Source: Ectothiorhodospiraceae bacterium
Lineage (GTDB): Bacteria; Pseudomonadota; Gammaproteobacteria; HK1
Length of the DNA: 64,000 nucleotides
NCBI GenBank assembly: GCA_024234875.1
Contig: JACKNM010000003.1
Location: 805,399 to 869,398, forward strand
Reading direction: 5' to 3'
Positions 9,323 to 17,400 of this stretch are shown here, one piece after another. Both the position numbers and the translations under genes were made by a program. The notes beneath the pieces are model-generated. The model did not search any database, was not told the DNA's origin, and saw only the letters and a program-made list of their open reading frames with translations. Position 1 is the first letter of the stretch. The number at the start of each line of letters is the position of its first letter.

Positions 9323-11923
9323 ATGAAGAGCCACGAGATCAGAAGCGCGTTCCTGGAGTACTTCCGAGAGCGCGGTCACGAGGTGGTGCCGAGCAGCCCG
9401 CTGGTGCCTGGCAACGATCCGACCCTGCTGTTCACCAATGCCGGCATGGTCCAGTTCAAGGACGTGTTCCTGGGCACCGATCGTCGGCCCTACGACCGCG
9501 CGGTCACCGCCCAGCGGTGCGTGCGCGCGGGCGGCAAGCACAACGATCTCGAGAACGTCGGCTACACCGCGCGCCACCACACGTTCTTCGAGATGCTCGG
9601 CAATTTCAGCTTCGGCGACTACTTCAAGCGCGAGGCCATCCATTTCTGCTGGGAGCTCATCACCAAGCGCTTCGGGCTCCCGCCCGAGCGGCTATGGGTG
9701 ACCATCTACGAGGACGACGACGAGGCCGCCGACATCTGGCTGAAGGAGATCGGTGTCGACCCCGACCGATTCACCCGCTGCGGCGAGGCGAGCAACTTCT
9801 GGTCGATGGGCGACACCGGTCCGTGTGGTCCCTGCTCGGAGGTCTTCTACGACCATGGCCCGGAGGTCGAGGGCGGCCCGCCGGGAAGCCCGGACGAGGA
9901 CGGCGACCGCTACATCGAGCTCTGGAACCTCGTCTTCATGCAGTTCAATCGCGCCGCCGACGGCACGATGACGCCGCTGCCCAAGCCCTCGGTCGACACC
10001 GGAATGGGTCTCGAGCGCATCGCCGCGGTGCTACAGGGCGTACACAGCAACTACGAGACCGACCTGTTCAGAGCGCTGATCGAGGCTGCCGCCAGCGTCA
10101 CCGGCGCGACCGACCTCGGCGACAAGTCGTTGCGCGTCATCGCCGACCATATCCGCGCCTGCGCGTTCCTGATCTGCGACGGCGTCATGCCCTCGAACGA
10201 GGGACGCGGCTACGTCCTGCGGCGAATCGCGCGGCGTGCGATTCGCCATGGCCATCGCCTCGGCGTCAAGGGCACCTTCTTTCACCGCCTCGTCGAGCCG
10301 CTGGAGCGCGAGATGGGCGCCGCCTACCCGGAGCTGGTGGCGCGGCGTGCGGTGGTCGAGCGCGTGCTCGAGCAGGAGGAGCTGCGGTTCGCGGAGACCC
10401 TGGACCAGGGGATGCGAATCCTCGAGGACTCGATCGCCGACCTGGCCGACGATCAGATTCCGGGCGAGACGGTGTTCCGCCTCTACGACACCTACGGCTT
10501 TCCGACCGACCTCACCGCGGACGTCGCGCGCGAGCGAGGGCTGCGTGTCGACATGGACGGCTTCGAGCGGGCCATGGACGCCCAGCGCCAGCGCGCGCGC
10601 GAGGCCGGGAAGTTCTTCGCCGCCGAGCGTGACGGCATCGATGTGGACTGCGAGAGCCGTTTCGTCGGCTACGACGCGCTCGAGGCCGAGGCCGAGGTGG
10701 TGGCGATCATCCGCAACGGCGAGTCGGTGGAGCGGCTCGAGCCCGAGGACGAGGGCATGGTGGTGCTCGACGCCACCCCGTTCTACGCCGAGTCCGGAGG
10801 CCAGGTCGGCGACCGTGGGATCCTCACGGTGAACGGCAGCCGATTCGAGGTCACCGACGCCCAGAAGCTGGGGGCGGGCATCGCGCACGTCGGCACCCAG
10901 ACCGAGGGTGCGCTCGCGGTCGGCGCGCGGGTCCAGGCACGCGTCGACGTCGCCCGGCGGCGCGCAACCGCGCGCAATCATTCCGCCACGCACCTGCTCC
11001 ACGCCGCGCTCCGCGCGGTGCTCGGTGACCACGTGCAGCAGAAGGGCTCCCTGGTCGCGCCGGACCGGCTGCGCTTCGATTTCTCCCACTACCAGCCAGT
11101 GGCCGCGGAGGAGCTCCGCCGCATCGAGCACCTCGTCAACACCTGGGTGCTCGACAACGCCGAGGCCGTCACGCGCGTGATGCCGTTGGCGGCGGCGCGC
11201 GCGAGCGGCGCGGTCGCGCTGTTCGGCGAGAAGTACGACGATCCGGTGCGCGTGCTGTCGATCGGCGAGGTCTCGACCGAGCTCTGCGGTGGAACCCACG
11301 TCCGGCGCTCGGGTGACGTCGGGTTGTTCAAGCTCGTCTCCGAGACCGGGATCTCGGCCGGCGTGCGCCGCGTCGAGGCGGTCACCGGCGTCGGCGCGCT
11401 CGACTGGTTGGAGGCGATGAACGACCGCTACGGTCGCGCGGCGCAGCTGCTGCGGGTCGAGCGCGAGCTGCTGCCGGAACGTGTCGAGCAGCTGCTCGCC
11501 CGCTCTCGCGAGCTCGAGCGTGACCTCGAGCGGTTGAAGTCCAGGCTGGCGGCATCGCAAGGCGACGACCTGATTGCCCAGGCGGTGGAGATCGATGGCC
11601 TGAAGCTGCTCGCCGCAAAGGTCGACGGGGTCGATGCCAGGGGGCTGCGCGAGACCGTCGACCAGCTCAAGAGCAAGCTCGGAAGCGCCGCGGTGGTGCT
11701 CGCCTGCGTCGACGGCGAGAAGGTCAACGTGGTCGCCGGGGTGACCAAGGACCTCACCGCGCGACTCGCGGCGGGCCCACTGGTGAACTTCGTGGCGCAG
11801 CAGGTCGGCGGGCGTGGCGGCGGCCGGCCCGACATGGCGCAGGCGGGCGGGACGCAGCCGGAGAAGATCGACCAGGCGATCCGCTCGGTGCCGAACTGGG
11901 TCCGGGAGCAGCTCGGTGGTTGA
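9323..11923 (+). CDS. alaS: Alanyl-tRNA synthetase
   Basis: AlaS charges tRNA-Ala and edits mischarged Ser and Gly. It is 866 residues with a class II core at the N-terminus (MKSHEIRSAFLEYF, TNAGMVQFKDVFLG, then RHHTFFEMLGNFSFGDYFK). The editing domain has NHSATHLLHAAL near residue 550 and the CGGTHV zinc motif near residue 655. The C-terminal C-Ala domain ends with VGGRGGGRPDMAQAGG. The ATG at 9323 is where homology begins, with GACAGG upstream. The 107-base gap after recX has room for a promoter. Confidence 0.98.
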   Translation: MKSHEIRSAFLEYFRERGHEVVPSSPLVPGNDPTLLFTNAGMVQFKDVFLGTDRRPYDRAVTAQRCVRAGGKHNDLENVGYTARHHTFFEMLGNFSFGDYFKREAIHFCWELITKRFGLPPERLWVTIYEDDDEAADIWLKEIGVDPDRFTRCGEASNFWSMGDTGPCGPCSEVFYDHGPEVEGGPPGSPDEDGDRYIELWNLVFMQFNRAADGTMTPLPKPSVDTGMGLERIAAVLQGVHSNYETDLFRALIEAAASVTGATDLGDKSLRVIADHIRACAFLICDGVMPSNEGRGYVLRRIARRAIRHGHRLGVKGTFFHRLVEPLEREMGAAYPELVARRAVVERVLEQEELRFAETLDQGMRILEDSIADLADDQIPGETVFRLYDTYGFPTDLTADVARERGLRVDMDGFERAMDAQRQRAREAGKFFAAERDGIDVDCESRFVGYDALEAEAEVVAIIRNGESVERLEPEDEGMVVLDATPFYAESGGQVGDRGILTVNGSRFEVTDAQKLGAGIAHVGTQTEGALAVGARVQARVDVARRRATARNHSATHLLHAALRAVLGDHVQQKGSLVAPDRLRFDFSHYQPVAAEELRRIEHLVNTWVLDNAEAVTRVMPLAAARASGAVALFGEKYDDPVRVLSIGEVSTELCGGTHVRRSGDVGLFKLVSETGISAGVRRVEAVTGVGALDWLEAMNDRYGRAAQLLRVERELLPERVEQLLARSRELERDLERLKSRLAASQGDDLIAQAVEIDGLKLLAAKVDGVDARGLRETVDQLKSKLGSAAVVLACVDGEKVNVVAGVTKDLTARLAAGPLVNFVAQQVGGRGGGRPDMAQAGGTQPEKIDQAIRSVPNWVREQLGG

Positions 11924-11971
11924 CTCGGCGTGCCGCCGCGCAGAGCGCGGCGGCGCACGGAGAGCTCGGCG

Positions 11972-13201
11972 ATGGCGCTGATCGTCCAGAAGTTCGGCGG
12001 CACCTCGGTCGGCAGTGCGGAGCGTATCGCGGCGGTGGCGCAGCGGGTCGCGACGACCCGTGCCGCCGGTCACGACGTCGTCGTCGTCGTCTCGGCCATG
12101 TCCGGCGAGACCGACCGCCTGCTCGGCCTCGCACGCGCGGTCTCACCGCGTCCGGAGCCGCGTGAGCTCGACGTGTTGCTGGCCACCGGTGAGCAAGTGA
12201 CCATCGCGTTGCTCGCGATGAGCCTGATCGGAAACGGCTTGCCCGCACGATCGTATACAGGCGCCCAGGTGCGCATTCTCACCGACACCGTGCATGGCAA
12301 GGCACGGATCACCGGCATCGACGGCGAGCGCATCCGACGCGATCTGGCCGAGTCCCGGGTGGTGGTGGTGGCCGGTTTCCAGGGCGTCGACGAGTCGGGT
12401 GACATCACCACCCTCGGTCGCGGGGGCTCCGACACCACCGCGGTCGCGCTCGCCGCGGCGTTGGGGGCGGACGAGTGTCAGATCTACACCGACGTCGCGG
12501 GTGTATACACCACGGACCCACGCATCGTGCCGGAGGCGCGCCGTCTCGACCGCATCACCTGTGAGGAGATGCTCGAGCTCGCGAGCATGGGAGCGAAGGT
12601 GCTCCAGATCCGGTCGGTCGAGTTCGCACGCAAGTACAACGTCAAGCTACGGGTGCTGTCCTCGTTCGAGGATGGGCCCGGAACCCTCATCACGCCGGAG
12701 GAGGATGCGATGGAGCAGCCGCTGATCTCGGGAGTGGCCTACAACCGGGACGAGGCGAAGCTCACCGTCGTCGGTGTGCCGGATCGACCGGGAATCGCGT
12801 TCTCGATCCTCGGGCCGATCGCGGACGCGAACATCGAGGTCGACATGATCGTCCAGAACACCGGGCTGGACGGCACCACCGATTTCACCTTCACGGTCCA
12901 TCGCAACGAGTTCGACCGTGCGATGGAGATCCTGCGTCGAACCGCGGCCGACCTCGGCGCACGAGAAGTGACCGGCGACAACCGAATTGTTAAGATTTCG
13001 CTCGTGGGTGTTGGCATGCGGTCCCACGCCGGGATCGCGAGTCGGATGTTCGGCGCACTTGCCGACGAGACGATCAACATCCAGATGATCTCGACCTCGG
13101 AGATCAAGATCTCGATCGTCGTCGACGAGAAGTACCTGGAGCTGGGCGTGCGGGCGCTGCATTCGGCGTTCGGGCTCGGCCAGAACGATCTGGCGAGCTA
13201 A
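11972..13201 (+). CDS. lysC: Aspartate kinase
   Basis: LysC phosphorylates aspartate, the entry to lysine, threonine, methionine and diaminopimelate synthesis. The 409-residue protein has the N-terminal KFGGTSVGS nucleotide signature, GRGGSDTTAVALAAAL with the substrate loop, and two C-terminal ACT domains (VGVPDRPGIAFSILGPIADANI and VGVGMRSHAGIASRMFGALA) that bind the feedback inhibitor. The ATG at 11972 is preceded by GGAGAG. Its position between alaS and csrA is common in gammaproteobacteria outside the enterics. Confidence 0.96.
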   Translation: MALIVQKFGGTSVGSAERIAAVAQRVATTRAAGHDVVVVVSAMSGETDRLLGLARAVSPRPEPRELDVLLATGEQVTIALLAMSLIGNGLPARSYTGAQVRILTDTVHGKARITGIDGERIRRDLAESRVVVVAGFQGVDESGDITTLGRGGSDTTAVALAAALGADECQIYTDVAGVYTTDPRIVPEARRLDRITCEEMLELASMGAKVLQIRSVEFARKYNVKLRVLSSFEDGPGTLITPEEDAMEQPLISGVAYNRDEAKLTVVGVPDRPGIAFSILGPIADANIEVDMIVQNTGLDGTTDFTFTVHRNEFDRAMEILRRTAADLGAREVTGDNRIVKISLVGVGMRSHAGIASRMFGALADETINIQMISTSEIKISIVVDEKYLELGVRALHSAFGLGQNDLAS

Positions 13202-13396
13202 AGGTCTGACCCTCAGGGATCGATATAGCTCCACCGGGACTACCGTCGGCGGGACCCGCCGGCGATTCGGCGAGAAACGGAGTCCTCGAAAGCGTTTGCA
13301 GCCAGGCGACGGGCGCAATGGCGTCAGGCGTCGTGCCACGGTGCTGATTGGGGCCGCAATCGGCGACGGTAGTCGCCTTTGGCCCAGGAGAAGGAC

Positions 13397-13603
13397 ATGT
13401 TGATTTTGACTAGGAGAGTGGGCGAGTCGTTGATCATCGGCGACGAGGTCACCGTCACAGTGCTCGGTGTCAAGGGAAACCAGGTCAGGATCGGGGTCAA
13501 CGCCCCAAAGGAAGTCTCCGTCCATCGCGAGGAGATCTACGCCCGGATCCAGGCCGAGAAGGCCGACGCCGGCGACGAGCCCAAGCAGGCGTCCTCGGCC
13601 TGA
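13397..13603 (+). CDS. csrA: CsrA/RsmA carbon storage regulator
   Basis: A 68-residue RNA-binding post-transcriptional regulator that binds GGA motifs near ribosome binding sites. The start MLILTRRVGES, then GNQVRIGVNAPKEVSVHREEIY, is the classic CsrA fold; the extra C-terminal tail is rich in charged residues. The ATG at 13397 sits directly behind a very strong Shine-Dalgarno stretch (AGGAGAAGGA, 13386-13395). An upstream in-frame TTG at 13379 would add six residues but is less likely. A 195-base gap to lysC can hold its own promoter. Confidence 0.96.
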   Translation: MLILTRRVGESLIIGDEVTVTVLGVKGNQVRIGVNAPKEVSVHREEIYARIQAEKADAGDEPKQASSA

Positions 13604-13674
13604 GCGCGCCGGATGCCGTCGGCCCTCACGCCAGTGGCGACGACCACCACCAGGCTGCGAGTGCACGCAACGCT

Positions 13675-13703
13675 TTGCGGGTGGCCCCGCGGTCCGGTAT
13701 CCT
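13675..13703 (+). promoter_or_regulatory. Putative promoter of tRNA-Ser
   Basis: TTGCGG at 13675-13680 and TATCCT at 13698-13703 are separated by 17 bases, and the -10 ends 12 bases before the mature tRNA start. Moderate match to sigma70. Confidence 0.5.
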
Positions 13704-13715
13704 GTCGACTTGCCC

Positions 13716-13805
13716 GGAGAGATGGCCGAGCGGCTGAAGGCGCTCCCCTGCTAAGGGAGTATGGGGTAAAACCCATCGAGGGTTCGAATCCCTCTCTCTC
13801 CGCCA
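13716..13805 (+). tRNA. tRNA-Ser(GCT)
   Basis: A 90-base type II tRNA with the long variable arm of serine tRNAs. The acceptor stem pairs GGAGAGA (13716-13722) with TCTCTCC (13795-13801), followed by discriminator G and an encoded CCA (13803-13805). The anticodon stem CTCCC/GGGAG encloses loop CTGCTAA with anticodon GCT at 13750-13752, reading AGC and AGU. The T loop GGTTCGAATCC is standard. Confidence 0.96.
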
Positions 13806-13913
13806 TTCGCACCCTGTTCGCGTACAGCTACGGCCACCCGCCCTGAGCCGCGACCCCGCGCGGTCCGCGAGCGTTGCACGTACTCGATCTCCCAGCTCCG
13901 CGCCCGACGCCTC

Positions 13914-13941
13914 TTGACGTTCGTCGAACGATCCGGATAAT
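13914..13941 (+). promoter_or_regulatory. Promoter of tRNA-Arg
   Basis: TTGACG at 13914-13919 and GATAAT at 13936-13941 with a 16-base spacer form one of the best sigma70 matches in the window. The -10 ends 13 bases before the tRNA. Confidence 0.7.
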
Positions 13942-13954
13942 CGAGAGGCTTGAC

Positions 13955-14031
13955 GCGCCCGTAGCTCAGTTGGATAGAGTACCTGGCTACGAACCAGGTG
14001 GTCGGGAGTTCGAATCTCTCCGGGCGCGCCA
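13955..14031 (+). tRNA. tRNA-Arg(ACG)
   Basis: A 77-base tRNA. The acceptor stem is GCGCCCG (13955-13961) with CGGGCGC (14021-14027), then discriminator G and encoded CCA (14029-14031). The anticodon arm CCTGG/CCAGG has loop CTACGAA with anticodon ACG at 13989-13991. A34 is the known substrate of TadA, encoded at 5878-6387. The giant biosynthetic cluster begins downstream of this gene. Confidence 0.97.
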
Positions 14032-14492
14032 TCTCCTCCCCGCCCCTCGCTCGATTCCTCGTCGACGCACACTCGAGTGGCGCACGCCGTGCCGGACGCG
14101 TCGGCGTTCGTGCGCGCGATGCGGCGCGACGACGGCCAGTCGCTCTGACGCTGCCTCGCAGTGTGACCGATGCGACAGCCCTCCCGAGTGGGCGCGGCGT
14201 ATACTTTTTTCGTCAACGTCGGTGCCTTCCGAGGCGCCATTCGACGGCGGTTCCGTCCTGGTCGCCGCTTCTCCGCACGGACGCGCACGAGTCCACGTTC
14301 GAGGACCTGTGTAGCGGTGTCGCAGCTCGGATTCCCGCCGAGGAGTGACAGTGGTCACAGACTTGCGGCGGTGAGTCGACAAACTGTGACACGGTTGTTT
14401 CCAGTCACGCCCTGACATCGTCGAGAAGCATATGCCGAGACACCATGTGTCCGGCGCGGTGTGCGTGAGTGCGTACGAGAGGACCCGACACC
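14032..14492. other. Gene-free region between tRNA-Arg and the NRPS/PKS cluster
   Basis: No convincing gene was found in these 461 bases. They contain a locally AT-rich patch with TATACT (14200-14205) running into six T residues, a 4-bp GCCC/GGGC hairpin just before it (14178-14193), and a group of GTGAC/GTCAC boxes at 14345-14408. The promoter of the cluster should lie here, but no -35/-10 pair with proper spacing was recognised. The T-run could alternatively end the tRNA transcript. Confidence 0.6.
14345..14408. promoter_or_regulatory. Cluster of GTGAC/GTCAC half-sites upstream of the NRPS genes
   Basis: Four boxes lie within 64 bases: GTGAC 14345-14349, GTCAC 14354-14358 (inverted, 4-base spacer), GTGAC 14386-14390 and GTCAC 14404-14408 (inverted, 13-base spacer). 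GTCACAG at 14354-14360 and CTGTGAC at 14384-14390 also form a 7-bp inverted pair. A fifth GTGAC is at 14163. This could be an operator for a dimeric regulator; no regulator gene is visible nearby. Confidence 0.35.
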
Positions 14493-17400
14493 GTGAGAGC
14501 ACTTGACGACGAGGCGGAGCGTCACCGTATGGCGTCGAGAGCAACGGTTGCCGTGGCGGACCTCGATGTTCTCGCGGCGCGCGCACAACGGCGTCTGCTC
14601 GCGCATCCGGCAGTCGCCGACTGTGTGGTGCGGTCGCGCGGCGCGGTCGGGCACGCGCCGGTATTGGTCGCCCATGTCGTGGCCGCTGCCGGGGTCGCGG
14701 ACGAGGGGCTGCGTGCCTGTCTCGAGCCGACGACCGATGCGATTGTCGAGGACGCACGGCGCAACGGCTACCACGCACCGATCGCGCTGATCCAGATCAA
14801 CGCACTTCCGCTCCGCCCCGACGGCTCCCTCGACACGGACCGGCTCGACCGCCTGCCGGTGCTCGATGGAGACACCGTTCACGCGTGTGAGCGCGCCCTG
14901 AAGAGCTTCCACGAGGTGGGCGACGCGGCGGCCGTGATTCGCGCTCATCGTCCGCTCGTGTCCTGCCCCATGCTACCGATGCGGGCCCTGGTGCCCGACT
15001 CGGCCCCGGCCGCCGATCTCGTGCCCGACGTCGATGCGCGCGCACCCGGTCACGGCGAGCCCTCGATCGCCGATGGCGGTGAGCTCGAGGTCGCGCCCGA
15101 TGCGCCCTCCGTGCTGGCCGGTGTGCTCATCGCGGCCGCCTCCGGCCGCGATGCGGCGCGAATCGTCCACATCGACGGCGACGGCCGGTTGGAGGAGGAG
15201 ACCTATCGCGACTTGCTCGAGGACGCACGTCGAGTGGCCACGGGACTGCGTGCCGCTGGTCTGCGCCACGGCGCGCGCGTGCTGCTCCAACTCGGGCGCT
15301 CGCGCGACTTCATCGCGTGCTTCTGGGCCTGCCAGCTCGGTGGACTCGTGCCGGTGCCGCTCGCGGTGCCGCGGCAGGAGCGGCTGTCGAGCGCGGATCG
15401 CGAGCGCCTCGGCAGTGTGCTCGCGCTGCTCGGGGACGCCGCGGTGGTGGCCGACGGTCCGAGCGCGGTCGCGCTCGGTGACCTCGACAGGGTCGTCGCC
15501 GGAACGACACCGCTGCTGTCCATCGACGCGCTGCGCGCCGCGCCGGCCGACCCTGCCGTTCACGCGTCGTCGCCCGACGACGTCGCGCTGATGCTGCTGA
15601 CCTCGGGCAGCACCGGCACCCCGAAGGCGGTCTGCCAGACCCATCGCGCCCTGCTCGCGCGCTCGCGCGCGTGGGTGGCCGCCAACGGCGACCGCGCCGA
15701 CGACGTGACCTTCAACTGGATGCCCCTCGACCATGTCGGCGGCGTGGTGATGTGGCACCTGCGCGACGTCGTCGTCGGCTGCACCCAGATCCATGCGCCC
15801 AGCGAGTACGTGCTTCGCGATCCGCTGCGCTGGCTCGACGTCGTCGACCGCTACCGGGTCCGCAATACCTGGGCGCCGAACTTCGCCTATGGCCTGGTCT
15901 GCGAGCGGGCCGAGGAGGCCGCGTCGCGGCGGTGGGATCTGTCGTGCGTGCGCTACTTCCTGAACGGTGGTGAGGCCGTCGTCGCTCGCACCGCTCGCCG
16001 GTTCCTCGAGGTGCTCGCTCCGCACGGATTGGCGCCGACCGCGATGCTGCCCGCCTGGGGCATGTCCGAGACCTGCTCCGGGGTGACCTTCGACGACCGG
16101 TTCACGCCCGATGCAGTCGACGACGACGCGCCGTACGTGAGCGTCGGCCGACCGATCGCCGGCGTGTCGCTGCGCGTGGTCGATGCCGACGATCGACCCC
16201 TGCCCAAGGGGCAGACCGGAAGGCTGCAGATTCGAGGCACCACCGTCACCGCGGGCTATCTCGACGCGCCGCAGCTCACCGCCGAGGCCTTCACCGCCGA
16301 CGGTTGGTTCGTGACCGGGGATCTCGCGCGGATGGACGAGCGCGGGGTGGCGATCACCGGTCGCGAGAAGGACGTCATCATCATCAACGGCATCAACTAC
16401 AGCAGCTCGCAGATCGAGAGCGTGGTCGAGCAGGTGCCGGGGGTCGACGTCTCCAACACCGCCGCCTGCGCCGCCCGACTGGACGCCGCAGACGGAGAGC
16501 GGCTCGCGATCTTCTTCACCACGTCGCGCGCCGCGGCCGAGCACGGCGCTCTCCTCGACGCCATCCGCGAGCGGGTGCGCGAGCACGTCGGAATCGGCCC
16601 CGACTACCTGATCCCGCTCGCGCCCGCCGACATCCCGAAGACCAACATCGGCAAGATCCAACGCTCGCGGCTGCGCGCGCGGTTGGAGGCCGGTGACTTC
16701 GAGCACGCGTTGGTGCGCACCGGCCGTCACGCGCGGGCCGAGGCCGGGTTGCCCGCCTGGTTCTATCGCGCCACCTGGTCACCGGCCCGACTGCGAGCGA
16801 GCGACGACGTCGCACCATCCGTGACGCTGCTGATCGCCGATCGCGGCGGTGTCGCGCAGACCCTCGCCCGCGCCCTGCGCACTCGCGACCAGAAGGTGGT
16901 GGTCGCGGTCGCGCCGGACACCAGGACCGTCGACACCGTATCGACGGTCCGAGTGGACGCGAGCGATCGCGACGCGCTCGTCCGGTTGCTCGACGACCTC
17001 GCCGATCGCGGTGAGGCACCCGGTCGGGTCGTGCACTGTCTGGCGTGCGACTGTCCGCCGGACGTCGGTGGATCGCCCGCACCGTCGGGCGCGCTGTTCG
17101 GCGCCCTGGCTGCCTTGCAGGCGGTGGACGCTGCGCTCGGACCGCGCGTCGGAGGTGGCGAGCCGGTGGAGCTCGCCGTGGTCACCGTGTCTGCGCAATG
17201 TATCGGGGACGACAGTGGCGCGCCGACCGATGCCTCGGTCCTCGCCGGGCTGCTGCGCACCGCGTCGATCGAGTTGTCCGACCGTGTTCGCGTGCGCTCC
17301 GTCGACCTCGATCGCGCCGACGTCGCCGGCTCGACGGCCGCGCTCGCGCACGACCTCCTCGCCCCCGGCTGCGAGCCCGAGGTGGCATACCGCGCCGGCC

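Noticed and set aside
13247..13261. GC hairpin (CGGCGG/CCGCCG, 3-base loop) after lysC
   Set aside because: No T-run follows and such hairpins are frequent in this composition; not called a terminator.
14178..14210. Possible rho-independent terminator after tRNA-Arg (short GCCC/GGGC stem and six T residues)
   Set aside because: The stem is only 4 bp and ends 11 bases before the T-run; kept as part of the intergenic description only.
13626..14288. Minus-strand frames across the two tRNA genes
   Set aside because: These translate tRNA complement (typical false proteins over tRNA arrays).
14170..14415. An 81-codon plus-strand frame in the gene-free region before the cluster
   Set aside because: No recognisable domain, no good ribosome binding site, low-complexity Arg/Ser-rich product; probably chance.
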